From contig JAABQK010000001.1 of the NCBI GenBank assembly GCA_011391495.1, positions 62,001 through 126,000 of the forward strand: DNA of 64,000 nt. The letters run 5' to 3'. Source of the DNA: Hydrogenophaga sp. (lineage in GTDB: Bacteria > Pseudomonadota > Gammaproteobacteria > Burkholderiales > Burkholderiaceae_C). Below are positions 23,840 through 32,257 of this stretch, piece after piece (the first letter of the stretch is position 1; every line of letters starts with the position of its first letter). Made by a program: the position numbers and the translations under genes. The notes below the pieces were generated by a model, which was not told the origin of the DNA, ran no database searches, and worked only from the letters and a program-made list of their open reading frames with translations.

Positions 23840-26260
23840 GTGATCAAGATCCTGAAATGGCTGCTGGCCGGCCTGTTGTTGCTGACCCTGCTGGCCGCGC
23901 TGGTGGGTTACTGGCTGCTGCGGTCATCCGGGCGTCCCCAGGTGGACGGAGAACTCCGGCTCTCCGGTCTGAGCGCGCCGGTGAAGGTGCTGCGCGACGC
24001 GGCGGGCGTGCCCTATATCTTTGCCGCCAACACGCCGGACCTGTTCCGTGCCCAGGGCTTCATCACCGCGCAACACCGCCTGATGCAGATGGAGCTGTTC
24101 AGAGCCACCTGGCGCGGCGAACTGGCCGCCAGCTTCGGCGAAGCCGCGCTGCCCAGCGATGTGCGCATGCGCGTGCTCGGCATCCAGCGCAACGGCGAGC
24201 GTCACGCCCAGCGGATCGGGCCGCAGACGCGCGCTTTCCTGCAGCCCTATGTGGACGGCATCAACGCCTATGTGCGGGACCATGCGTCGGAGCACCCGAT
24301 CGAACTCCGGATCGCCGGGCTCCAGCCCCGGTCCTGGAGCGTGAGCGACCTGGTCACGCTGGTGCATTTCGTGCACTACAACCACGCCACCAACTTCAAG
24401 AGCGAGGTGGTGGCCCAGAAGCTGATCGACCGGCTGGGCCGGGAGCGCGCCCGCGAGCTCTTTCCGCTGAACCGCAACCCCGACTGGCCTGCGGGGACGA
24501 CCGATGCGGCGCCCGATGCGCCCACCACCGCCACCGCCCGGCTGGACCTGGACTGGGCCGACCTGCTGTTCGCTCCCGAGACCCTGAACCACCAGGGCCT
24601 GGGGTCCAACAACTGGGCCGTGGGTCCGTCGCGCAGCGCCTCGGGCAAGGCCATGCTGTCCAACGACCCGCACCTGGACAACCGCATCCTCCCCGGCATG
24701 TGGCACCCGGTGGGCCTGTTCGCGCCCGGCATCCAGGCCGTGGGTGCGGCGCTGCCCGGCATGCCCGGCATCCTGATCGGGCGCACCCGGCACGTCGCCT
24801 TCGGCGTCACCAACGCCTACGGCGACGTGCAGGACCTCTACGTCGAGACACTGGACCCGGCCGATCCGCAGCGCTACCTGGACGGCGGCACGAGCCGGCC
24901 CTTCGAGGTGGTCAACGAGGTGATCCGCATCCAGGACGGCGCGGCGCCTGGCGGTGTGCGCGAACAGACACTGAAGGTGCGCTTCACGCGCCGCGGCCCG
25001 GTCATCAGCGACCACCCGGGCCTGGGTCCGAAGGGCGACCAGCTGCTGGTGCTGCGCTCCACCGACGCCGAGGTGCTGGCGCCGCAACTCGGTTTCGAAG
25101 GCCTGCTCACGGCGCCCAATGCGGCCGCGCTGGATACCGAGCTGCAGAAGATCGACCTCATGATGTTCAACTTCGTCTTTGCCGACGACCAGGGCGCCAT
25201 CGGCCACCGCGCCACCGGCGCCGTGCCGATCCGTGCCGGCGCCGACGGCAGCGTGCCGCGCCAGCCGCCCGCCGACGGCAGCGACGACTGGACCGGCTTC
25301 ATCCCCAAGGACCGCATGCCCGGTCAGTTCAACCCGGCACGCGCCTGGGTCGGCACGGCGAACCACGACACCCGCCCCGCCGGCTTCCCCTGGTACTACA
25401 CGAGCTACCTGGCACCCGGCTACCGCTACCAGCGCATGAGCGAGGTGCTGGACCAGGCCAGCGGGATGAGCGTGGACGACCACTGGGCCCTGATGCGCGA
25501 CGACCGCAACCTGCAGAGCGATGTGCTGCGTCCGCTGATCGTGGCCGCCCTGCAGGACGACCCCGTCCACGGCGACCTGGCGGCGCTGCTGAAGACGTGG
25601 GACGGCGTGGACCGCGCCGAGGCGGCGGCACCGCTGGTCTACCAGGCGCTGTACCGCGAGATCGCGCTGGGTACTTTTGTGGACGAACTGGGCGAGCAGA
25701 CCGCAGCCGACATGCTGTCCACCTGGTATTTCTGGCAGCAGCGTTTCGATGCCCTGGTGAGCACGCCCAACGCGGTGTGGTTCGACGACGTGCGCACCCC
25801 CGAGAGAAAGGAAAACCTGGCCGACGTGATCCGTGCCGCGGCGCCCCGTGCCCGCGCGGCGATCGAGGCGCTGCAGGGCCAGGACATGGCGACCTGGCAA
25901 TGGGGCCAGGCGCACCGGCTGGCCTTCGTCAGCCCGCTGCGCCGCAAGGGGAGCGGGCAGGAGCTGGTCGGTGGTTTTTCGCTGGACAAATCCGGCAGCG
26001 GCGAAACCCTCAACCGCGGCGTGTACGACTTCAAGGCGCCCTACGACGTCAAGTTCTTTGCCTCGATGCAGCTGGTGGTGGATTTCGGCGACCCGGACAA
26101 GATCGAGGCGGTGCTGGCCGGTGGCGTCAGCGAGCGCCACTTCCAGCCGCACCAGAACGACCAGGCGAAGCGGTGGGCCGCAGGCCAGCGCACGGCCTGG
26201 TGGTTCAACCCGGCACAGGCCGAGGCCATGGCCGTGTCACGCGCGACGCTCACTCCGTGA
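23840..26260 (+). CDS. Penicillin acylase family protein (N-terminal nucleophile amidohydrolase), membrane-anchored
   Basis: An 806-residue proenzyme of the penicillin amidase/acyl-homoserine-lactone acylase family. An N-terminal membrane helix (about residues 7-28) anchors it with the body in the periplasm. The self-cleavage site is GLGSNNW, so Ser256 would become the N-terminal nucleophile of the beta chain; the alpha chain lies before it. The start is GTG at 23840 behind CGAGGAG. Family members cleave amide bonds in beta-lactams, acyl-homoserine lactones or other acyl amides; the substrate here cannot be told from sequence. The opposing vanB gene ends 72 bp away. Confidence 0.9.
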   Translation: MIKILKWLLAGLLLLTLLAALVGYWLLRSSGRPQVDGELRLSGLSAPVKVLRDAAGVPYIFAANTPDLFRAQGFITAQHRLMQMELFRATWRGELAASFGEAALPSDVRMRVLGIQRNGERHAQRIGPQTRAFLQPYVDGINAYVRDHASEHPIELRIAGLQPRSWSVSDLVTLVHFVHYNHATNFKSEVVAQKLIDRLGRERARELFPLNRNPDWPAGTTDAAPDAPTTATARLDLDWADLLFAPETLNHQGLGSNNWAVGPSRSASGKAMLSNDPHLDNRILPGMWHPVGLFAPGIQAVGAALPGMPGILIGRTRHVAFGVTNAYGDVQDLYVETLDPADPQRYLDGGTSRPFEVVNEVIRIQDGAAPGGVREQTLKVRFTRRGPVISDHPGLGPKGDQLLVLRSTDAEVLAPQLGFEGLLTAPNAAALDTELQKIDLMMFNFVFADDQGAIGHRATGAVPIRAGADGSVPRQPPADGSDDWTGFIPKDRMPGQFNPARAWVGTANHDTRPAGFPWYYTSYLAPGYRYQRMSEVLDQASGMSVDDHWALMRDDRNLQSDVLRPLIVAALQDDPVHGDLAALLKTWDGVDRAEAAAPLVYQALYREIALGTFVDELGEQTAADMLSTWYFWQQRFDALVSTPNAVWFDDVRTPERKENLADVIRAAAPRARAAIEALQGQDMATWQWGQAHRLAFVSPLRRKGSGQELVGGFSLDKSGSGETLNRGVYDFKAPYDVKFFASMQLVVDFGDPDKIEAVLAGGVSERHFQPHQNDQAKRWAAGQRTAWWFNPAQAEAMAVSRATLTP

Positions 26261-26332
26261 GGGCTGACGAGAAGGGCTGCAAGGTGGCGGCGCTGCCCGT
26301 TGGAGGCCTGTCCGCCCGGTGGTTTTCTGGTG

Positions 26333-27304
26333 TTACAGGTCGAGCACCAGACGAGGGCTCTTCGCTCGCGAGCAGCAGGGCAGGAACTGGTCGTTCGCGG
26401 CGCGCTCCTCGGGGGTGAGGTACTGGTCGCGGTGCTCGGGCGTGCCCGACTTCACCCCGGTCAGGCAGGTGCCGCACACGCCCTGTTCGCACGACATGGG
26501 AATGTCCAGGCCCGCGGCCTGCAGCGCCTGCAGCGCGGTCTGCTCGGGCTTCACGGTGATCACCTGGCCGCTGCTGGCGATTTCCAGTTCGAAACTGCCG
26601 TCGCTGCTGGTGTCCACCGGTGCAGCGCTGAAAAATTCGAAGTGCAGCCGCGCCTCGGGCCAGCCCTGCTGGCGCGCCGTGCCCAGCACCGCATCCATGA
26701 AGCCCTGCGGGCCGCAGACGTAGAGGTGCGTGCCGGGTGCGGCTGCCTGCAGCGTGGCGGCGATGTCCAGCTGCTGTCCGGGCGCACCATCGTCGAAATG
26801 GTGGCTCACCCGGGCGGCGTAGGGTGCGGCGGCGATGCGCTCCATGAAGGCGGTGCGCTCGCGTGCCCGGGTGCAGTGGTGCAGTTCGAAAGGTTCGCCG
26901 CGCGTGGTCAGCGTTTCGGCCATCGCCAGCAGCGGCGTGATGCCGATGCCGCCGGCCAGCAGCAGGTGGTGCGGTGCCTGGTCGGCCAGCGGGAAGTGGT
27001 TCTTCGGCGGGCTGATCTGCAGCAGCGAACCATCGGTCACCGCCTCGTGCACGGCCACCGAGCCGCCGCGTGAGTTCGCGTCACGCAGCACGCTGATCAC
27101 GTAGCGCCCGGTGTCGGTGGGTGCGTTGCACAGCGAATACGGACGCGTGAGGCCGCCGGGCAGGTGCACGTCGATGTGCGCGCCGGCGCTGAAGGCGGGC
27201 AGGGCGCTGCCGTCGGCCGAGACCAGCTCCAGGCTGCAGATGTCCCGCGCCTCGACACGCTTGCGCGCCACGCGCACGGCCAGGGTGGGTGCTTGCGCCG
27301 TCAT
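26333..27304 (-). CDS. vanB: Vanillate O-demethylase ferredoxin-type reductase subunit
   Basis: A 323-residue reductase that passes electrons from NAD(P)H through flavin and a [2Fe-2S] cluster to the VanA oxygenase. The flavin-binding segment is RPYSLCN, the NAD-binding segment LLLAGGIGITPLLAM, and the C-terminal plant-type ferredoxin domain carries CEQGVCGTC plus a later CC (Cys cluster CxxxxCxxC...C). The ATG at 27304 overlaps the vanA stop by 4 bases, so the two are translationally coupled. It may also serve other oxygenases in the cell, such as the Rieske protein at 4.3 kb, which lacks its own reductase; that is inference. Confidence 0.92.
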   Translation of the reverse strand: MTAQAPTLAVRVARKRVEARDICSLELVSADGSALPAFSAGAHIDVHLPGGLTRPYSLCNAPTDTGRYVISVLRDANSRGGSVAVHEAVTDGSLLQISPPKNHFPLADQAPHHLLLAGGIGITPLLAMAETLTTRGEPFELHHCTRARERTAFMERIAAAPYAARVSHHFDDGAPGQQLDIAATLQAAAPGTHLYVCGPQGFMDAVLGTARQQGWPEARLHFEFFSAAPVDTSSDGSFELEIASSGQVITVKPEQTALQALQAAGLDIPMSCEQGVCGTCLTGVKSGTPEHRDQYLTPEERAANDQFLPCCSRAKSPRLVLDL

Positions 27305-28350
27305 GCCGCGGCCACCGCTGTGCCGGCCTGCTCGGCGGCGATCACGCGATCGATCACCCGGCGCGACTGTACGCCGCCGGTGTCGATGTTGAGCTTGAGC
27401 AGCGCGCGCTCGGGGAAGGCGCTGATGTTCTGCTGCTGGCGCTCCAGCATCTCGAGGTCTTCCGCAAAAATCTTGCCCTGGCCCTCGCGGATCTGCGCGG
27501 TGAGCGCCTTGTCCTGTGGATTGAACTGGCGCGCCATGCCCCAGAAATACCACATGCTGGTGTCGGTCTCGGGGGTGATGAAGTCCACCACCACCGCATA
27601 GACCTTGTGTTCGGGCGGCGCATCCACGCCACCGTGGCCGGCGTGGGCCACGCCCACCTCGATCATCACGTGGCTCGGCGGCGTGAAGCGGCAGATCTGC
27701 CAGCGGTCCACCGGCACGTCGTCGGCCAGGTGGTTGGCGCGCAGCGCGGCCTTCCAGAACGGCGGCGCCGAGATGTTGCTCATGAAGCGGCTGGTGGTCA
27801 CCGTGTCGCCCTCGGTCGAGGTCTTGCAGGGCGTTTCATCGATCTCTTTCTGGCCGATGCTGCTGGAGTGCACGTAGGTCTCGTGTGTCAGGTCCATCAG
27901 GTTGTCCACCATGAGCCGGTAGTCGGCCTTCACGTGGTACAGGCCGCCGCCGTAGGCCCACGCAGGGTTGTCGTGCCACTCCATGTGCGGGATCAGCGCC
28001 GGGTCGGCCTGGTCCTTGTCGCCGGGCCAGACCCAGACGAAGCCGTAGCGCTCTTCCACGGGGAAGCTGCGGATGGCGGGGAAACCGCCCACGCGCTGGC
28101 CGGGCATCGCCACCGTCTTGCCGTCGCAGCCCATTTCCAGCCCGTGGTAGCCGCAGACCAGCTTGCCTTCGCACACATAACCCAGCGAGAGCGGGGCGCC
28201 GCGGTGCGGGCAGAAATCCTCCACCGCCGCCACCTTGCCCTGCAGCGCGCGGTAGAACACGATGCGCTGGTTGCAGATGGTGCGGCCCAGCGGCTTTTCG
28301 TCGATCTCGTCGGCCGAGCAGGCCACATACCAGGTGTTTTTCGGGAACAT
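27301..28350 (-). CDS. vanA: Vanillate O-demethylase oxygenase subunit
   Basis: A 349-residue Rieske oxygenase that demethylates vanillate to protocatechuate and formaldehyde. Rieske ligands are C47, H49, C66 and H69 (FCPHRGAPLSLGYV and CGYHG). The mononuclear iron motif is DNLMDLTHETYVH. The N-terminus MFPKNTWYVACSADEIDEKPLGRTICNQ is typical of VanA. Other substrates such as 3-O-methylgallate or dicamba-like ethers are possible for the family. It is the first gene of the vanAB operon, preceded by a strong palindrome and the MarR gene. Confidence 0.92.
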   Translation of the reverse strand: MFPKNTWYVACSADEIDEKPLGRTICNQRIVFYRALQGKVAAVEDFCPHRGAPLSLGYVCEGKLVCGYHGLEMGCDGKTVAMPGQRVGGFPAIRSFPVEERYGFVWVWPGDKDQADPALIPHMEWHDNPAWAYGGGLYHVKADYRLMVDNLMDLTHETYVHSSSIGQKEIDETPCKTSTEGDTVTTSRFMSNISAPPFWKAALRANHLADDVPVDRWQICRFTPPSHVMIEVGVAHAGHGGVDAPPEHKVYAVVVDFITPETDTSMWYFWGMARQFNPQDKALTAQIREGQGKIFAEDLEMLERQQQNISAFPERALLKLNIDTGGVQSRRVIDRVIAAEQAGTAVAAA

Positions 28351-28381
28351 GGGGTGTCTCCTTGGGGTGGGTGAGGTGACT

Positions 28382-28412
28382 TCATTCAGTATGCTGAATG
28401 ACGATCATTGTA
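28382..28412 (-). promoter_or_regulatory. vanA promoter -10 box and probable MarR/VanR operator
   Basis: A perfect palindrome with 8-bp arms and a 4-base centre (TCATTCAG, TATG, CTGAATGA; 28382-28401) lies 32 bp upstream of vanA. On the minus strand TACAAT (28407-28412) sits just before it, so the dyad would cover the transcription start, the classic place for a MarR-type repressor. The regulator gene lies directly upstream. Confidence 0.7.
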
Positions 28413-28440
28413 CGGAATGTGGATGCCAAAAGAAAGTGGA

Positions 28441-28947
28441 TCAAACCTCGGGTTTACCCTTGGTATCTGGCCGGGCAGCAGCCTCGTTGAGCTGCACGAA
28501 CCTGCGCAGCAGGCGCAGGAACTCGGCCTGCTCCGCCGGGTCCAGCGGCTCCAGCAGCTGGCGGTACATCGGCCCCACGCGGGGCAGCATCTCGGCCAGG
28601 ATCGCTTCGCCCGCGGGCGTCAGGCGCAGCGCACGCTGGCGGCGCGCCAGCAGCTCGCGCACGATCCAGCCCTTGGCTTCGAGCCGCGTGGCGATGTCGG
28701 CGGTGGTGGAGGTGTCCAGCGCCACCCGCTGGGCCAGCGTCACCTGGTCGATGCCGGGCTCGTCCTGCAGGGCCCGCAGCAGCGCATATTGCACCGGCGT
28801 GATCTGGCGTCCATGGGTGTCGTGGAAAGTCGAAACAGCCAGCTGGTGTGCGCGGCGGATCAGGTGGCCCGGCTCGGCGTGCAGCTCGATGCCGCTGGAC
28901 GGGATCGGGCTGGCGGCGGGCTTCAGGGGTGTGCGCGACGAGGTCAT
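28441..28947 (-). CDS. MarR-family regulator, probably of vanAB
   Basis: A 168-residue winged-helix repressor. The DNA-binding region contains ITPVQYALLRALQDEPGIDQVTLAQRVALDTSTTADIATRLEAKGW, typical of MarR/VanR proteins, and is followed by the wing RRQRALRLTPAGEAILAEM. The ATG at 28947 is chosen although the frame is open much further upstream, because the upstream part overlaps the helicase gene and has no homology-like character. It probably represses vanAB until vanillate is present, using the dyad at 28382-28401. Confidence 0.88.
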   Translation of the reverse strand: MTSSRTPLKPAASPIPSSGIELHAEPGHLIRRAHQLAVSTFHDTHGRQITPVQYALLRALQDEPGIDQVTLAQRVALDTSTTADIATRLEAKGWIVRELLARRQRALRLTPAGEAILAEMLPRVGPMYRQLLEPLDPAEQAEFLRLLRRFVQLNEAAARPDTKGKPEV

Positions 28948-28994
28948 CTGGTGCAATCGTGGCGAGGTGCGATGGAGTTGCGGTGGACTATAAG

Positions 28995-31346
28995 TCAGCG
29001 CCAGCCTGCATCCGCCGTCTGTACCCGCCACCACGCCGGCAACAGCCGCCGCACCTCGTGCCGCGCAAATCGTTCGTCCATCAACACCACCACGCCCCGG
29101 TCTTGCTCGCTGCGGATCACGCGGCCCGCCGCCTGCACCACTTTCTGCAGTCCCGGAAAGAGATACGCGTAGTCGTAGCCGCGGCCAAACCGCGCCTGCA
29201 GCCGCGCACGCATCTGCTCGTTCACCGGGTTCACCGGCGGCAGGCCCAGCGTGGCGATGAAGGCGCCGATCAGCCGGCGGCCCGGCAGGTCGATGCCCTC
29301 GCCGAAGGCGCCGCCCAGCACCGCGAAGCCGATGCCCCGGCTGTGTTCGGTGAAGCGGTCGATGAAGGCCGTGCGTTCGGTCTCGCTCATGCCGCGCGAC
29401 TGTGCCCAGGCCGGGATGTCGGGGTGCAGTTGCTGCAGCCGGTCCAGTGCCTGCTGCAGGAAGTGAAAGCTGCTGAAGAAGGCCAGGTAGTTGCCGGGCT
29501 CGGCGTGGTACTGCGTGGCGATCACCTCGGCCATGGGCGTGAGCGAGGCCAGGCGGTCGGTCCACCGGGTGGAGATGTGCGGCGCTATGTGCACCGCGAG
29601 CTGTTCGCTCGAAAAGGCAGACGGAACGTCCACGCGCAGCGTGTCAGCCGGCAGGCCCAGCAGGTCGGCCACGTAGTCCATGGGTTCGAGGGTGGCAGAA
29701 AACAGCGTTGCCGCCTGGACGGCGCTCCAGCGGTCCTGCAGCAGCGGGCTGGGCACCAGGTTGCGGATGCTCAGGACCGGCTGCACCACGCGACCGCGTT
29801 GAGCCGCTGGCGGGCCCTGCGTCAGGTCGCAGAGCGAGTGATCGCCAAACAGCTCGGCCACCTGGAGGAAGTGCAGTGCGTCGAAGAACCAGCGCTGCAG
29901 CGGGCCATCCACCGCGTCGTCGGGGTGTTGCGCCCGATGGTCGCTGATGTCGCTGCACACCTGCTGCAGCGTGGCGAGGAATTCGCCCGGCACCTCGGGC
30001 AGCAGCTGGTGGTCGCTCACAGCCTCTTTGGCGAGCGAGTTCCAGCTGCGGTGCAGTCTGTCGAGTGCTTTCTTCAGCGCAGCGGGTGCGCTCGGGCGCA
30101 GGGCCTGGAACGTGCCCGGGTCGAGCATGGCGCTGTACATGGTGCGTGTGCGCTCGATCAGGTTGTGCGCCTCGTCCACCAGCAGGCCGACCTTCCAGTC
30201 CTGCTCCCGGGTGAGGCTGTGCCAGTGGGCACCGAGGTCAAAGAAGTGGTTGACGTCACCCACGGCCACATCGCTCCAGCGCAGCATTTCCTGGCCCAGG
30301 TAGTAGGGGCAGACGGTGTGCGCCAGGGCCAGCTCGCGCAGCGCGCGCCCGTCCAGCCAGCCGGCCTGGGCGGCGGCTTCGCGGGCCGCCGGCAGGCGGT
30401 CGTAGAAGCCGCGCGCCAAGGGGCACGATTCGCCGTGGCAGGCCTTGTCCGGGTGCTCGCAGGCCTTGTCGCGTGCCACGCGTTCCAGCACCCGCAGCGG
30501 CAGCGTCCAGCGCGACGCCGGTGAGGCCGCGCCACCCAGGCGTGCCAGTCCATCCAGCGCGAGCTGCCGGCCGGTGGTGCGCGGCGTCAGGTAGAACAGC
30601 TTGTCGGTGGCCTGCGCAGGCGTTGCCTTGAGCGCGGCAAACAGCGTCGCCACCGTCTTGCCGATGCCGGTGGGTGCCTGGGCCAGCAGCACCCGGCCCG
30701 CGCTGTGCGTGCGGTACACCGCTTCGGCCAGTGCCCGCTGGCCAGTGCGGAAACCGGCGAAGGGAAAGACCAGTGCGCGCAGCGCGGCATCGCGTGCGCG
30801 GCGGTGCTCGCGTTCCTGCAGCGCCCAGCCGATGTAGCGTGCGCACAGGCTCTCGAAGTGCGAGCGCAGCTCATGTGCGGCATGGGTCTCCAGCAGCGGC
30901 ATTTCCTGCCCGGTGTCGATGTTGAAGTAGACCAGCGCGATCTGGATGCGTTCCAGGGCCAGCTGTTCGCACAGCATCCAGCCATAGACCTTCGCCTGCG
31001 CCCAGTGCAGTGCGCGCTGGTTGGGGCTGATGCCTGCCGCGTCGCCCCGGTGTGTCTTGATCTCTTCCAGGCGGTGGCCGTCGGGGTCCCAGCCGTCGGC
31101 GCTGCCCTGTACCCGCAGGCCGCTCCACCGGGTGGACAGCGGCACCTCGCGCTGGTAGCTGGCGCTGCGGCGAGACGTCACCTCGCCGTGGCCGGCGATG
31201 CCCTCGGTGCCGGTGGGCGAGGGTGTGAAGCGCAGGTCCAGATCGCCCGAGCGCGCGGCAAAGTCGCACAGGGTGCGCACCGCCACCGCATCGAGCGGGG
31301 CGTCGGCAGCGGCTTCGTCATCGAGGCGGGAGGGCGTGGTGTTCAC
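28995..31346 (-). CDS. Nuclease-helicase fusion: PD-(D/E)XK domain plus iron-sulfur XPD/DinG-like helicase
   Basis: About 783 residues. The N-terminal third contains a RecB-like nuclease signature (DGWDPDGHRLEEIKT). The helicase part has Walker A PTGIGKT, the DEAH box LLVDEAHN, and the XPD-type iron-sulfur cysteines in CEHPDKACHGESC and TVCPYYL. The C-terminal motif VQAAGRVIRSEQDRGVVVLMDERF is motif VI of the Rad3 family. The start is not certain: the GTG at 31346 is the best candidate but has no good ribosome site; the frame is open to 31667. It probably unwinds and cuts damaged or foreign DNA. It is divergent from a second predicted nuclease. Confidence 0.85.
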   Translation of the reverse strand: MNTTPSRLDDEAAADAPLDAVAVRTLCDFAARSGDLDLRFTPSPTGTEGIAGHGEVTSRRSASYQREVPLSTRWSGLRVQGSADGWDPDGHRLEEIKTHRGDAAGISPNQRALHWAQAKVYGWMLCEQLALERIQIALVYFNIDTGQEMPLLETHAAHELRSHFESLCARYIGWALQEREHRRARDAALRALVFPFAGFRTGQRALAEAVYRTHSAGRVLLAQAPTGIGKTVATLFAALKATPAQATDKLFYLTPRTTGRQLALDGLARLGGAASPASRWTLPLRVLERVARDKACEHPDKACHGESCPLARGFYDRLPAAREAAAQAGWLDGRALRELALAHTVCPYYLGQEMLRWSDVAVGDVNHFFDLGAHWHSLTREQDWKVGLLVDEAHNLIERTRTMYSAMLDPGTFQALRPSAPAALKKALDRLHRSWNSLAKEAVSDHQLLPEVPGEFLATLQQVCSDISDHRAQHPDDAVDGPLQRWFFDALHFLQVAELFGDHSLCDLTQGPPAAQRGRVVQPVLSIRNLVPSPLLQDRWSAVQAATLFSATLEPMDYVADLLGLPADTLRVDVPSAFSSEQLAVHIAPHISTRWTDRLASLTPMAEVIATQYHAEPGNYLAFFSSFHFLQQALDRLQQLHPDIPAWAQSRGMSETERTAFIDRFTEHSRGIGFAVLGGAFGEGIDLPGRRLIGAFIATLGLPPVNPVNEQMRARLQARFGRGYDYAYLFPGLQKVVQAAGRVIRSEQDRGVVVLMDERFARHEVRRLLPAWWRVQTADAGWR

Positions 31347-31397
31347 AGGGGAAGAACCGGTCTGAAGGCGGCATGGTACTGGATATATAGTCAGTCC

Positions 31398-32231
31398 ATG
31401 GACCCGATCACACCCATCCTCACGCGCCAGCACCACCGCCGCCTGCGCGACATCTACCGATCGGCCGGCTGGCCCTGCCAGGACATGCTGGAGGTGGAGT
31501 TGCTCGCGGCCGGGCAGGTGGAACGTGTGCGCTCGGCCAGCGGCCACGAGACCCTGCGCGTGACCGACGCCGGCATCCAGACGCTGGCGCACGTGTTCGC
31601 CAGCAACAAGACCGCGCGTTCGCCGCACGAGGCGCTGGTGGAGCAGGTCGCGGTGGCCATGGGGCACGCCGGGCGTCTGGCCTGGCGCGGGCTGATGCTG
31701 CGCGTGCAGGTGCCGCTGGCGCTGTTGGGTGTGGAGGAGGCGCCCGCCGAGGCGCCGTCAACGCCGGACTTCACCGCGGGCCACATCCCGGGCCTCCCCG
31801 CCGCCGGAGCGGCGCCGGTCTGTGCAGAACCCGGTGGCCCGGAGCAGGCCTGGGTGATGGCTTGCCCCGACGTGTTTTCCATCCGCCACAGCTCGGTCGA
31901 GGCCTACCTGGAACCCGTGGTGCACGAGATCAAGGTCAGCCGGGCCGACCTGCTGGGCGACCTGAAGAAGCCGGCGAAGCGTGCCGCCTACCTGGGCCTG
32001 GCCAGCGCTTGCTGGTACGTGCTGGGGCAGGACGCGAAAGGTCGCACCATCGGCGCACCCGACGAGATTCCCGCCGAGTGTGGTGTGCTGCTGGTCGAGG
32101 GCGGTCAGCTGGTCGTGGCCCGAGAGGCGCCGCGCCGTGCCATCGAGCGGGTGCCGTTTCACGTCTGGATGGCGCTGGCCAAGGCAGGGCCAGCGGTGCG
32201 CGAAGCCGATGGAACACAGGGGCGGTTCTGA
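31398..32231 (+). CDS. Predicted PD-(D/E)XK nuclease, MmcB-like
   Basis: A 277-residue protein. The N-terminal half (MDPITPILTRQHHRRLRDIYRSAGW onward) may be a small winged-helix-like DNA-binding region. The C-terminal half has a nuclease-like core: DVFSIRHSSVEAYLEPVVHEIKVSRADLLGDLKKPAKRAAYLGLA, where D, E and K resemble PD-(D/E)XK, followed by ECGVLLVEGG. This pattern is like MmcB-type DNA repair nucleases. It is divergent from the nuclease-helicase with a gap of about 51 bp (31347-31397), which must contain both promoters; TATATA lies in the middle. The pairing suggests a joint role in DNA repair or defence, which is inference. Confidence 0.7.
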   Translation: MDPITPILTRQHHRRLRDIYRSAGWPCQDMLEVELLAAGQVERVRSASGHETLRVTDAGIQTLAHVFASNKTARSPHEALVEQVAVAMGHAGRLAWRGLMLRVQVPLALLGVEEAPAEAPSTPDFTAGHIPGLPAAGAAPVCAEPGGPEQAWVMACPDVFSIRHSSVEAYLEPVVHEIKVSRADLLGDLKKPAKRAAYLGLASACWYVLGQDAKGRTIGAPDEIPAECGVLLVEGGQLVVAREAPRRAIERVPFHVWMALAKAGPAVREADGTQGRF

Positions 32232-32257
32232 GGGAAGCGGCCGTCTGCCGCCGGGCA

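Noticed and set aside
23924-26152. Antisense open frame of 742 codons opposite the penicillin acylase gene
   Set aside because: It is a codon-bias shadow of a clear family member and has no ribosome site or recognisable motif.
28948-29565. N-terminal extension of the MarR protein
   Set aside because: It overlaps the helicase gene end in another frame; the MarR domain is complete from 28947.
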